A DNA stretch of 64,000 nucleotides from Tubiluchus corallicola (Eukaryota; Priapulida; Priapulimorpha; Priapulimorphida; Tubiluchidae). The stretch spans positions 186,001 through 250,000 of the forward strand of contig JAQGDQ010000023.1 of NCBI GenBank assembly GCA_030141605.1, in the 5' to 3' direction. Both the position numbers and the translations under genes were made by a program. The notes beneath the pieces were generated by a model. The model ran no database searches. It was not told the origin of the DNA and was given only the letters and a program-made list of their open reading frames with translations. Positions 51,001 through 60,901 of this stretch are shown piece after piece. Numbering within the stretch: the first letter of the stretch is position 1; each line of letters starts with the position of its first letter.

Positions 51001-52439
51001 TTGTTCCACGAGTATCTGTTCGAGATGCGCAAGAATTCTGTTATACCAGTTGGAGTTATATATAGTTTACTGTATTTTTTGCAATTTTTAGGTTTTTTCT
51101 TTTATCTATAAACTCTCTTTAATTTATTTTTACAGAATCGATCATTACAGTCTGACAACAAAGCACTTACAGACGAAGTTAAGTTGCTGCGTGGTGAAAA
51201 CGCAATACTGAAGAAGCGTTTGGGTGTAGATGATGTCCCCAGTGAGAGAAAGGACGAGTCAGTTGAATCCGCAGTATTCAAAATGCTTCCTCTGCAGCAG
51301 GAGCAGGCTCGTGCAGTCTCTCATTGGATGGCATTTTCAGTAACGTTTCTGTTCCTGATTGTACTGAGCGAGATCTCTTATCCTTCATCGTTGACGGACT
51401 TTCGTCTGAAACGGATGATGAAGTTGAACAGTCAGAGCAGGTTTGTTGGCGATTTTATCTCTTAAAACTGTAAAAGATATATTTGTAAAATCCGTATTGC
51501 GTTCATTTTTGACATACTGTATGATCAGTTTAAATTTGTCAGGAGTCAGGCTGTTTAAATTTTTAAGAAAACTGAAGGACTTGTTGAATGTCAGCTGTTG
51601 TCTTAGCTATTTTTAATAAATTTCTTGTGCACAAATACACATGTAGAAGTGTGCGTGACGGCAAAGTTTTTGTATCTGGATTTTAAGATTCTACTTTTAC
51701 TGTTACGTTGAGTGTTTCAATTTAGCAAGATATTTATAAATCATTTTTATTTCAGAATGCCAAAGTTGAAGACAAGCGTTTTAAATCCAATCATAAAATG
51801 GTGGGGAGCACACCAAAGAATGTGGACGCCATCAATGAATTCATAAGATTCGACCACATTTACTACAAGGCTGAAAATGCCGATGAGCTCACTTCAATTG
51901 ATCATGAAGAAGAAGTAAAAACAGAAGCGGAAAGTGTTTCCATTGTCGATCAGGATATCAGTTGCACTAATGATAATTATAGTGCTAACAAAGACACTTC
52001 TTCAGAAGTCGATGTACTTTATAGAGGAAATTCTCTTACAGAATACACAGAACTTGGCAATACTTTGCCATCAACTGATGATTTTTCAGAATTAATGGAT
52101 CTTGATCTTAGTGAGTTTGATTCTTTTCTGCAATCTGGTGGATTTTCTAATGTATCCTGTACCGGTATTGAAGGAATTCGTAGTGAACTATCAACCGATA
52201 TTAACACTCCATTAAAGGTTAATACGCACTACAATCCCAGCATATGGGATAATATGTTGTCTTCGTGTTCACCTTTAAACACGCCTGGAATACATGGCAA
52301 GTCGCCCAACACGTCTTCGGAATCTGGGTATAGCACAGGTGAAAGTGATCTTGGCTCACCTGTAAGTGCAGCATCCCCAGCTACTGATGAAGAAGCTTGG
52401 CAAGAGTCTTTTTCAGACTTGTTCCCGGATCTTATGTAG
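47815..52439 (+). CDS. XBP1: XBP1, bZIP transcription factor of the unfolded-protein response
   Basis: Exons 47815-48032, 50255-50351, 51136-51440 and 51756-52439. All conventional junctions are GT-AG and in frame. bZIP: NREAAQTARDRKKARMEMLE across exon 2 (basic region with N-x7-R) and a leucine zipper running into exon 3 (LQSDNKALTDEVKLLRGENA). Exon 3 contains the IRE1 intron 51272-51294. With it removed, the frame runs to TAG at 52437 and gives XBP1s of 426 residues with an acidic, Ser-rich activation domain ending EEAWQESFSDLFPDLM. Without removal the product is XBP1u, 236 residues, stopping at TAA 51844-51846. Introns 1 (2.2 kb, with a LINE fragment) and 2 (784 bp) are spliceosomal. The ATG at 47815 is chosen because the frame upstream has no better start and MAQVSVLT leads into the conserved RKRQRLSGLSPNEKLLRR. 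Confidence 0.95.
48200..49210 (+). mobile_element. LINE C-terminal fragment inside XBP1 intron 1
   Basis: Sense-oriented broken frames: VSHYKYLGDYITENGGHGMS at 48400 (Y-L-G-D-x-I-T, a block near the end of non-LTR polymerases), LEQRIHYRKLMWLRAL near 48720, and FKGDVKYLLCGNSEDTAEHF then LTCEKL at 49000 (C-x-x-x-x-x-x-x-E-H-x-x-x-C knuckle). Same family as 46290-47204. Not part of the XBP1 message after splicing. Confidence 0.65.
50255..50351 (+). CDS. XBP1: XBP1 exon 2: DNA-binding basic region
   Basis: A 97-bp exon after TTTTAG; encodes KMKNREAAQTARDRKKARM and the first zipper turns (LETAIVQLEKQ). It is too short to show as a long open frame but matches XBP1 at almost every position of the basic region (N-R-x-A-A-Q-T-A-R-D-R-K-K-A-R-M). 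Ends in phase 0 before GTGGAT. Confidence 0.93.
51136..51440 (+). CDS. XBP1: XBP1 exon 3: zipper, IRE1 intron and dual-frame segment
   Basis: Entered after TTTTTACAG. Encodes the end of the zipper (LRGENAILKKRLGV), an acidic link (SERKDESVES), then the IRE1 cassette at 51272-51294. Downstream both frames are open: the unspliced frame gives SHWMAFSVTFLFLIVLSEIS, a hydrophobic membrane-targeting stretch, and the spliced frame gives SLDGIFSNVSVPDCTERDLL then SSETDDEVEQSEQ. The conventional donor is GTTTGT at 51441, in phase 0 for the spliced frame. Confidence 0.93.
51256..51304 (+). promoter_or_regulatory. XBP1: IRE1 recognition hairpins and 23-nt non-spliceosomal intron of XBP1
   Basis: 5' hairpin: stem TTGAAT/ATTCAA around the 7-base loop CCGCAGT (51269-51275), cut CCG|CAGT. 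3' hairpin: stem GC-TCCT/AGGA-GC with one bulged T around the loop CTGCAGC (51292-51298), cut CTG|CAGC. Both loops fit the IRE1 consensus CNG|CNGN. The excised piece is 51272-51294, 23 nt, not GT-AG; 23 nt is the length reported for worm and fly XBP1, against 26 in mammals. Both leave remainder 2 modulo 3, giving the same kind of frame switch. IRE1 at the endoplasmic reticulum cleaves here under stress and RtcB ligates the ends. Confidence 0.95.
51756..52439 (+). CDS. XBP1: XBP1 exon 4: activation domain (spliced frame) and XBP1u tail (unspliced frame)
   Basis: After TTTCAG the spliced frame starts NAKVEDKRFKSNHKMVGS and runs 227 codons to the stop at 52439, with Ser/Asp/Glu-rich, Leu-spaced patches (DFSELMDLDLSEFDSFLQ; EEAWQESFSDLFPDLM) typical of activation domains. 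A PEST-like Ser/Thr/Pro stretch (SPNTSSESGYSTGESDLGSP) could limit stability. The unspliced frame runs only to 51846 and ends WGAHQRMWTPSMNS, similar to the XBP1u arrest peptide of vertebrates. Confidence 0.92.
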   Translation, partial: NAKVEDKRFKSNHKMVGSTPKNVDAINEFIRFDHIYYKAENADELTSIDHEEEVKTEAESVSIVDQDISCTNDNYSANKDTSSEVDVLYRGNSLTEYTELGNTLPSTDDFSELMDLDLSEFDSFLQSGGFSNVSCTGIEGIRSELSTDINTPLKVNTHYNPSIWDNMLSSCSPLNTPGIHGKSPNTSSESGYSTGESDLGSPVSAASPATDEEAWQESFSDLFPDLM

Positions 52440-53219
52440 TAAATGAAATAATTTATATTTTGTCTAAATTTGATTTTGAGAAGTATTCATTTCTTTTTGT
52501 AAATAATGATTAATTAGTGGTAAAAGGGTACAAAAACATCTTGTACATATTGGTACCAGATTTTTCGAAAGTCATAATAATAATTTGCTGGATATGGACT
52601 GTAAATTTTGGTTCACAACAGCGAATTAATGTGCTTGTCTTAATAGCATAATCACATTCATGTGCAATTATACAGCCTCACTGTAAAAGTTATATTGGGC
52701 TCATTATTGTAACATTCTAAAATCTAAATGATTAATTCTGTTCTATGAAATTTGTTATATGAATGTTATTTCTTAATAGCATTATCTGTCATTAGTGTGA
52801 CTGATATATTTGTGGGCACTTGTAAATTGTTAGCTGTATATTAAAATGATACATGAGCATACATTTTGCGACTTTAATGTTTTTATGCGATCTTGAGACA
52901 GAACAACTAATGAAACATTCACATTAAAAGAATCAGAAAAATGCAACTGTTGTATGAGATGAAGTCGTAGTTTAACCATTGATGCATTTGCAATGTTATG
53001 AACTATAACATTTTTCTCTTTTAATGTCTTTAACTATCAAGAGCATCAAAATTTGATGTCCTCCATGTGTGTACATGTAAGCAAGCAGCTCACATGCAGT
53101 GGTTCTGGTTCTGTATGTTTCAGCAAGATTTGATATCCCTTTTGCTATAATATTAGAAATGAGTATCAGCACGACAAAAGGCAACTCGCACAACAATCAA
53201 CTTTATATTGAATGATAAC
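52440..53219 (+). other. Probable XBP1 3' untranslated region
   Basis: AT-rich, no coding sequence seen. No clear AATAAA near the stop; variants ATTAAA occur near 52840 and 52925. The end of the transcript is not defined. Confidence 0.4.
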
Positions 53220-53522
53220 CAGGGCCGGATTATGAACTATTGGGGCCCTTGGGGCTTAAGCTAATGAAACTATGAAGCCTCTTTGGGTGGGGAGACCATT
53301 TAACTTGCAACATTTTTCATAGTTTGAAGTAAATTTATTGCAATGAAGTAAACATCAGTTTGTCAATAAAACTAATCTCTGAGAAACACGACATTTTACT
53401 ATTTCTTGAAAACCAAATTAGCACACAATTTCAGCACAGCTGTAGTGAATAAACAGATTTTTTACCAAATTCTACCAAAGCTTGGAGTCCGATATACCAG
53501 CATATAGGATAATTCGGCCCTG
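53220..53522. mobile_element. MITE with CAGGGCCGGATTAT ends
   Basis: Left end CAGGGCCGGATTATGAAC and right end ATAATTCGGCCCTG are inverted complements with few mismatches. CAGGGCCGGATTAT-like termini are common to hAT-type MITEs in many animals. The 303-bp interior is non-coding; a locally GC-rich GGGGCCCTTGGGGC lies inside the left end. No clear target duplication remains. Confidence 0.7.
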
Positions 53523-54054
53523 GCACAAGAACCACAGAGTATTAGTCAGAGCTGATGTAGGCATCTTGACTAATTGTTCAATACTTCCTTGCATATAAGG
53601 AAGACGTAAAACTTCACTGCTAGTGCTGTAGTTTCAGGTTGTGGATACAATGATGGTCCTGATTTTCGGCAAATTGTAATGATGAGTGTCACAACGTTTC
53701 CTGGCATAAGAGTGTAAACTGTCTAAATAGGCAACTGTGTAGCTTGAATGCAACTGACCACTGGTAGTATTTCATTTTCTATGACCAGTTATGCTGGCAG
53801 TTAGTAACATTTTATCATTTAATCATAATTAGGGGATGGTTGGCAATTGCCAATGTGTGTTCACATGCTAGTATGTGGGTTATCATGACACGGCTAGGCT
53901 GTGTTGATATCTGTTGTAATTTTGCTTTTAACTATAGGGTGCCCAGTGCCTTTGATGTATTGTGAGGAGGGTTAGGAGACATATTGTTATATATCTGGCC
54001 AATTCTGAAGGCGGCTGAATGAAGCCATTCCCAACACTAAAACCATTGATCCAA
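53523..54054. other. Spacer with no recognised gene
   Basis: AT-rich DNA after the MITE; no supported exon, RNA gene or bounded repeat was seen. Confidence 0.3.
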
Positions 54055-54190
54055 ATCAAATCAAATCATTTATTGTTTTTCCCACATACAACATCGATTA
54101 AAGCTTAGTGGCATAATTATAATAGCCAATCAAATGGGAAGGGGTGGCGAAGAACGTGCGTTATCGTATCAGCCACCCCAACTCAGTTCT
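54055..54190 (-). repeat. Possible LINE 3' end with CAAAT tail
   Basis: Three CAAAT units (AAATCAAATCAAATCA) are followed by TTTATTGTTTTTCCCACAT and then unique sequence with a locally GC-richer CAGCCACCCC. Read on the minus strand this is a 3' end with a pentanucleotide tail, the same layout as at 30126 and 63518. Confidence 0.35.
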
Positions 54191-55772
54191 GTTATAAATA
54201 TTTTGCATGTAGTGCAGACGATAACTAATCAAAAATAATGAAATATTGAATTGTGCACTTGTTTATATCTATATAACATAAAAGAAAAACGCCAAAAACG
54301 AAATTTCACATTCTAAATGAGCAAAAAAAGAAATAAATTGTACTAGCATGCTAAAAATAGCATAATTTGCATGTAACTCGAATTTGAGGAGTTCTAGTAA
54401 TAACTCGGTATACTCAATAACAAGAAAACATGCATCTTATGAACGTATTAAAAGTGCGTAAAACAAAAATTCATACAAAATCGTAACAAAATATAAATGC
54501 AATAGTGTTAAGCTAATATTATAATTATAAAAATCCAAGAATATCATCATTACCATTTACATGCAAATCAAAATCATATGTTGCGAAATATTTAATATTA
54601 TGCAAAAAATGCAAACCACTGATGTATACAACAACAAAAACAATACAAAAATAAAAGGGCAAATAAATAGATATGGTAATGTAGCATAGGAGTTTAGTAT
54701 TAATTATATTTTCGATTGAAAAACAATTTCATCATGTAATTTATATAAGTGTACACTGGTTCAATAACCAATTCAAAGAAAAATATAAAGTAAACATTTA
54801 CCTGAGATATAAGTTAACAGAATTTCAGATAAGAGAATATTATTTTACGGCATCGTTGCTAACAAGTCGTACTCCTATATAGAGATGTCCAGCTGACAGA
54901 ATCCATAAATCAAAGTGTTTAAAAATGTGAAAAAAAGAAAACAGTTTGATCAAAAGCTAACTGACATAGCTCCTATGAAATGAGAGAGAGAAGCGAAATG
55001 AAACCTTTAATAATTTTCATAATTAGCCAATAATAGTTTTTTTATATCTTTTGCACACGTTATATCTTATGTTAAATAAAACGATTATAACTAAATTAAA
55101 CCTCGCCCTAGGCCTAAGCTTATCATTGATCATTTATTGTCAACTTTCTCTCTTACAGTAAGGTAAAAGTACTTTGAAAGATAATGGAGAAATGCTTTTG
55201 CACGGAGTAGATAAAATTTAATCATAATTGAATCAGTTCGCCATATGTTAAGCATTCAGGTCAACTTACAATATTTCATCAATAGTCATTTCCTTACAGA
55301 GGAGATCCATTAAAGTCTCAGTTATAAAACTGTTATAACTTTAAATATTAAGCTAATTTCTTTATTTCTGATTTCATGCAGGAGAAAGTTTCTAGTTATT
55401 ATGCACTACTTCGGTTCGCTTGGTGACTTCTTCACAATAAGGTCTTCACTAATATGGCAAACTGCATGGTCTGCAGATGCATAGTTTCATCACTGCTAAA
55501 ACTCTTGTGTTCCTGTTAAATTTGGCCTCGATTATTAAAGAGTTTTGTTAAGCCTTGATAAATTATGCAGGCTGTCTTTGGTTTGTCTGACGGACGTTTA
55601 TCAGATCGATTAAAATCAAGAAATCACACTGGTGACTGGCCTCTTCTCATTTTGCACTACAGTTACAAAGATAATGCATATTGTTGAAGCCAGCTATCAT
55701 AGGATTAGCAGGAGGGAATTTTAAATTTTCGCAGTGTGCAAAGTCACAGTGACGTACTGAGCGAACTCGTAT
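54191..55772. other. Spacer upstream of the 102-residue gene
   Basis: AT-rich; nothing recognised until the last 100 bp, which likely carry the promoter and 5' untranslated region of the gene at 55806. Confidence 0.3.
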
Positions 55773-55805
55773 TTGAATGTGTACCTTCGCTTGTGTTATT
55801 CGAAA

Positions 55806-55996
55806 ATGTCAACCAAAGAAGACGCAGGTTCTTTGAATGATGTCAGCCAGGCCCATAACTTGGCATCATCACAAAATTGCGGAACAGCATCGGCAACGCC
55901 AGCCGCTGTAAAAAGAAGGCAGCTGAGCGAAAAATTTACAAGTCCAACTGATAACATTTTCTCACCTTGCACAGCAAGACTAATGGGAGCTCAAAT
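55806..55996 (+). CDS. Small disordered protein with SPTD/SPCT motif, exon 1
   Basis: Starts ATG at 55806 (AAAATGTCA, good context); an upstream in-frame ATG at 55773 would add 11 residues. Encodes MSTKEDAGSLNDVSQAHNLA ... KRRQLSEKFTSPTDNIFSPC then TARLMGAQ. The exon ends AAAT before GTAAGA in phase 2 and joins 60784 in frame to give a 102-residue product. The Ser-Pro-Thr-Asp-x3-Ser-Pro-Cys-Thr block has two Ser-Pro sites next to a basic KRR/SEK cluster, as in cyclin-dependent-kinase substrates. I do not recognise the family. Hydrophilic, no membrane span or signal peptide. Confidence 0.65.
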
Positions 55997-56359
55997 GTAA
56001 GAATATTACTTAATAATAAATAATGTCATTTAAAGTTATAGTCTCCACACCAATGTTTATCGACAAAATGTTCACATAAATGCTTTAATCACCACAATAT
56101 GAGCTGTTTATCACAATGAAAAATTTCTTTCTAAAAGCTGAAATAAAGAGAATACGGGGCTATGACTCCAACACTGACGCAATATAATAATGTCTTCTTG
56201 TTTACATGTTCAGTGCTATCTATAAAAGAACAAAGATCTTTTATTATGGCCTCAATATCAACATCATCTTGATCAGTGACTTCACTTGACAATATATCAA
56301 CTAGCTTGAAATTAGATAGCCAGTATGTCGGGAAATATTGTATAGCAGCACATCCCTTT

Positions 56360-59300
56360 GATTAGCATGAAACACACACACAGACAAAAATGCGCTCTGT
56401 AGATTTCATTGAACCGCACTCGCATGGTGGAGAATCGACACTTCCAATTGTATGAAAATAATAATTAAGTTTAGGGTAGCTCTTGCGTAAGTTTGGAAAA
56501 CTGTGACTTTGAAAATCAAGTCTTCTATTGAAAACCACTGGTGAACACAAATTATAGAAGAATCTACCATTTGAAGCTAGTGATTCCGTCGAAACTACCA
56601 TTTACGTAGTAAAGTTACCGGCTTGCATTCCTGACATCTTGCAAACTGTAAATACAGGAATTTATGACCACAAATTGAGCATCATGGGCAGCCCTTTTAG
56701 TGAAGGAATCAGTAAGATCATTTCTAATAATATTACGATGTCCAAGAATCTATACAAAGAAGTTAACATGAATATCAATACTATAATGAAATTTAACATA
56801 ATTTTTATGCTGTCATGTAGATCTTCGTAACAGTTACAAGATCATCCTAAAGATACAATGCTACTGAAGATTTACTATCTGAAAAAACTGTAACATTTTT
56901 AGTATCTGTAGCTACAAAGATTAATTGTGAATATTTGAATAAATTACTGCTCCTGTTCCACATTGTTCAGGATTGTCTGTACAAGAACCATCTGTAAATG
57001 CTAAAACAGCATTATCTGAAAGACTGCATAAAGAATTTATAACAAAGGCTTTCCCAAGAAGTTCTTGTGCTTCTCTGACCTATTGTTTGAGGATCCTAGT
57101 ACATTCCAATAGTTAGGTTTAGCCACAGGAATATCTGTAAAATTGTCATTTAGATCGAAATCAACTGCCGGAACCACTTGAGAAATAATAGCATTCCAGT
57201 TCTTCTCCACCTCCCATGCCAAAGAAGCAGCTTTTGCCTTAAGAGAAACAAATCTGATATTACCCAAACCAACTGCTTTAAAATCTTCTAGTTGTTGTTT
57301 CAGAGGATTAGATAGTGGTTTTGATTCAATTTTTGCAAGCTCTGTAACAGAGGTACACTACTAACAACCTCCAATACTTCAACACCAGCAGTCGAAGGGA
57401 GATCAAGACATAAAGACAAAGCCTTGCGTTTAACTATATGACACCATATTTCATCAATGAACAAACAAGGCATTTATTTATACAAAGTTGAAATATTAAC
57501 AATACCTCTTATTTCTCTAACGACTGAAGGAACTTTGCTAGCTTTCATTCATAGTTTGACAGTGTGGGGGATGAAAGGTTAATTTCTTATCTAGGGTTAT
57601 GCCAAGTAGCTTTGGAAATTGATTTTGCTCTAACAACACATTATAAACACAAAAAGGAGAATTACTAGGTAGTATATTAGGAACTCTACTAAACACAGTA
57701 ACTTCAGTTTTACTTAAATTAAGTGACATATGCCATAAAGAACGCCAGTTAATAATATGTTCCACATCAGAACAAACTAATGAAGCTAGACTGATGACAC
57801 CTGAATCAGTGTGCCATAAAGTACCATCATCTGCATGCTTGCAATGATTTTCCTGTACAGACTTGAACATATTTCAGCTATGAAAATGTTGAATAAAGAT
57901 GCTGAAATAACACTCACTTTTGGTAATCCCTTAGAAGAAGCAATACTGGCCCTTGATAGCCATTAATCAGATGTCTAGCATGTCTGTTTGATAAGAAACC
58001 TTTAATCCATACTGTAATCTGCCAGCAATGCGAACATTATATATCTTGATAGGAAGTCCATCTCGCCATACACGGTCATAATCTTTCTCCAAATCCAAGA
58101 AACAAGCTACTGTTTGATTAGCATTATTAAAGCCATCACATATAGTTTGTACAAAGTCGTAAACAGGGTGAATTATAGAACAGAACTTCCTAAAACCATC
58201 TTGTTGTGTATCAGTATTATTATATTATATGTATCAATTGCCGTATTTAATTTAAAAAGTACTAATCTTACCATAATTTTACAAATGAATGATGTCAAGT
58301 TAATACGACAATAAAAAGAGGGTACATAATAGTCATCCTTGCCTTGTTTCCTGATGAACTTAACATTTGCACAAGTCCAAGCTGTCTGTAGAATTCTATT
58401 GGTCCATGACTTAAAACTCTTCAATAATATGTGCTTCAAATTGCTCCCACAGTGTATAAATAACCCAGGAGGATATTCATCAGGACCAGGTGATTTACTT
58501 GCCTTCAAGTGGCTAATTGCATTATATACTCCTTTAGTGCAAAAGAACAATGAATTCCAGACCTTGCTGGACAAACATCTTTTGAAGCTAGCTTTTCCTC
58601 AACATTTCTTTTGAAACTATCATCAAAATTTCTTTGGCAGATATGCTTTACATCAAAAAACAATTTTGAAGAATATCAAATTTCTCAAGAATCCTCAAAA
58701 ACAGGAGAGCAATGTCAATTGCGTAAGTAAAACATACTTCTGCTTCCAACAATTTAAATTTGTTCTGGGGAAGATTTCGCTCATGAAACTTTTTCCGATG
58801 AAAATTAAGATTTTTTTAGCTGCTGCACAATTATTATCCCAGTAATTGTCTCTAGGTACATTTTTAATGTAACAAACATTAGATTTTGCGTTAGGATCAG
58901 CACGCTTTGGCAGACGGACTACAACTGAACTACCATACACTTGACCTCGAGGCCAGTGACTGATGATATCTGAAGCAGATTCACCCTAATGAGTATAAAG
59001 GGCAATACCTCCACCAGCTAAGCTATGTGCCAATTCAACTTTTTGGGAGATGTAAGGAATCTTCTTCAATTCTTTTATTATAGCAGCACTGTTTTTAAAG
59101 GCACAAAGGTCATCAACTTTATTTACAACTACAATTCTGTCTAAACTATAAACACAACAATTTTTATAAAAGTTCTTAGCATTACTTGATGAAATAAGAT
59201 TGCCATTGCCACTAGAGTAACTACTGCTGCCACTAGAACTATTAGAAGAAATGTCTGCTATACAGCTAAAATTTTCAAAGAGAACAGAAATCAAATGGTC

Positions 59301-59460
59301 AAGTTTATTTTCGCAAGATTGAACGATGTCACTTGTATCCTGTGAATCCGGCTCCTTGTTAGATGACTTTCTACCAGGAACACAAATAGCACAAACAAAA
59401 TCAATTTTATATTTTTTATACTTCACCAAATCTTTGTAAGAACATAAGTGCACAAACTTT
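56360..59460 (-). mobile_element. Degenerate I/Jockey-clade-like LINE, antisense in the small gene's intron
   Basis: Right to left on the minus strand: ORF1-like sequence (59453-58695; KVELAHSLAGGGIALYTH, SVVVRLPKRADPNAKSNVCY, IKNVPRDNYW), reverse transcriptase (58574-58173: SHLKASKSPGPDEYPPGLF, KFIRKQGKDDYYVPSFYCRI, NLTSFICKIMVRLV; 57870-57538: HADDGTLWH, LSLNLSKTEVTVFSRV-like block, LLGITLDKKLTFHPH-like block), then RNase H and end (57267-56362: RFVSLKAKAASLAWEVEKNW, DSPPCECGSMKSTE). RNase H and the P-x-C-x-C-G end fit the I group. Many stops; the endonuclease is largely missing, so it is an inactive, internally deleted copy. Confidence 0.8.
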
Positions 59461-59589
59461 ATGCCACTATTTTTACAAATATCACAAGCAATTCAACTAG
59501 CAATTTCTGTAGAAGTTAAACTGCAGGGCACATCAAAGTATTACGTTTAGCACAAATATCAACAGCCTTTTTCCTGGATATTGGTATAA

Positions 59590-59945
59590 CCAACACTGTA
59601 TAAAAAACTGGTTCGGCCAAAGCTTGAGTATGTATCAGTTGTCTGGTCACCACAGTACATCACCATAAAACTATAAATCTCATTCATTGTTTAAAAATTT
59701 TTGAACGAGTTGACCATCTTGAGTAAGACCTCTTCTTCCCGACTCATCGTCAATATGATTTACGTGGATATTCGATACAACTTTTCCAGCGTTTCTATCA
59801 TACTAATATAAAAGGTCATTTTTTCACCAAAGGAGCTATTCCCTGCTGGAATACCTTGCTGAACGATGTAATTAGTGCCTCAAATGCTAGTGTTTTCAAA
59901 AGCAAATTGCGGGCTCAGTGTCAAAGCGATGTAGCCAGCTGAGTT
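59590..59945 (+). mobile_element. CR1-like LINE 3' coding end, plus orientation
   Basis: The plus strand reads, with breaks, RPKLEYVSVVWSPQYI, FERVDHLE, YDLRGYSIQLFQRFYHTNIK, GHFFTKGAIPWWNTLLNDVI, SNASVFKSKLRAQ. This is the standard C-terminal pattern of CR1/Jockey LINE polymerases (R-P-x-L-E-Y-x-S-x-V-W-S-P ... W-N-x-L ... F-K-x-x-L). It lies beside the antisense I-like LINE, so two insertions share this intron. Confidence 0.7.
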
Positions 59946-60077
59946 ATTAAGTTTGAAAGGTAAATAGTAATTTTCCCCAGTTTAGAGTAAATTAGTCTTG
60001 AATGTTTCAATTTCAAATTACGACTTAAGACAAGTGCTCAAAAATAGCACCCAATGGCAGGGCTTGTTTCTTTGCTT

Positions 60078-60130
60078 TTAGTAGTAGTAGTAGTAGTATA
60101 TTCTTTATTTTGCCTTTTAAAAACATTGTC
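60078..60130 (-). repeat. TAG trinucleotide repeat with LINE-like 3' end
   Basis: Six TAG units at 60080-60097 precede TATTCTTTATTTTGCC. On the minus strand this reads as a 3' end with AATAAAGAATA and a (CTA)n tail. Similar TAG runs near 5957-5985 and 6145-6172 are not followed by TTTATT and may be unrelated. Confidence 0.4.
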
Positions 60131-60783
60131 CATTATAATAAAAAGACAGACAGTCAGTGTTGGTTCATAAAAAACATGCACTGTTCTGGGCAAATGCATC
60201 TTGTTAGTCATATATGTAATGAATAATGATGCATACTGGTGGTACCAGCAGTATTAGGTGTAATTGTGTAAGGTGGAGCACTACTCGTTCACATTTAAAA
60301 AGAAAGTCTCCTTCGTAACATTTAGTTTCCAGTAACTCCTGCTGTTTTCACAAACCTTCCAATGATTTATTGTGGCTTTGTAATTGTTGTTTAGCACTTC
60401 TTCAAAACAATACTTTTTATAGTGATAAAGTACTGTTATGTCCTTTAGGCCAACATAAGAACATAGAATTAAAAATTTAAAAAATGCTATGCTGCTGCTG
60501 ATATGCACCCACAAACATTTATTTTACCATTCTTTGACAGAGCAATGACCAGAAAATGACTGCAATAAAGCTTATGATTTTAAGCTCAAAAGAAAATATG
60601 ATTAAAATTGTCAGAATAACCCCACAATTATTAATTGTTTGATACCACATCTGATTATCTGGTCGAAAGAAGAAAAACTATGGATTGTACTTAGGGTTCT
60701 ACGTTAATTTTGGTCGGGCTTTGTATATTAATGGTGAACTAAATTCTGTGGGCCTATTCAGTCTTGTACTTTTTGCTTTGCAG

Positions 60784-60901
60784 GAAACCTAAGCCAAGAA
60801 AACTTTTAAAACAAATAGCACTGCCATCAGAGAGCTCTACTAATTCAAAAGGGAAGCAAGATGTTGAGAAAGAAAACCAAGGGTTAGGGCCAAATCAGTA
60901 G
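60784..60901 (+). CDS. Small disordered protein with SPTD/SPCT motif, exon 2
   Basis: Entered after TTTGCAG; the split codon AT|G gives Met, then KPKPRKLLKQIALPSESSTN and SKGKQDVEKENQGLGPNQ, stop TAG at 60899-60901. Basic then acidic, no membrane span. Phase agrees with exon 1 (55806-55996) across a 4.8-kb intron filled with two LINE fragments. KEN (in VEKENQ) is an anaphase-promoting-complex degron motif if exposed. With the Ser-Pro sites in exon 1 this hints at cell-cycle control, but that is inference from short motifs. Confidence 0.6.
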
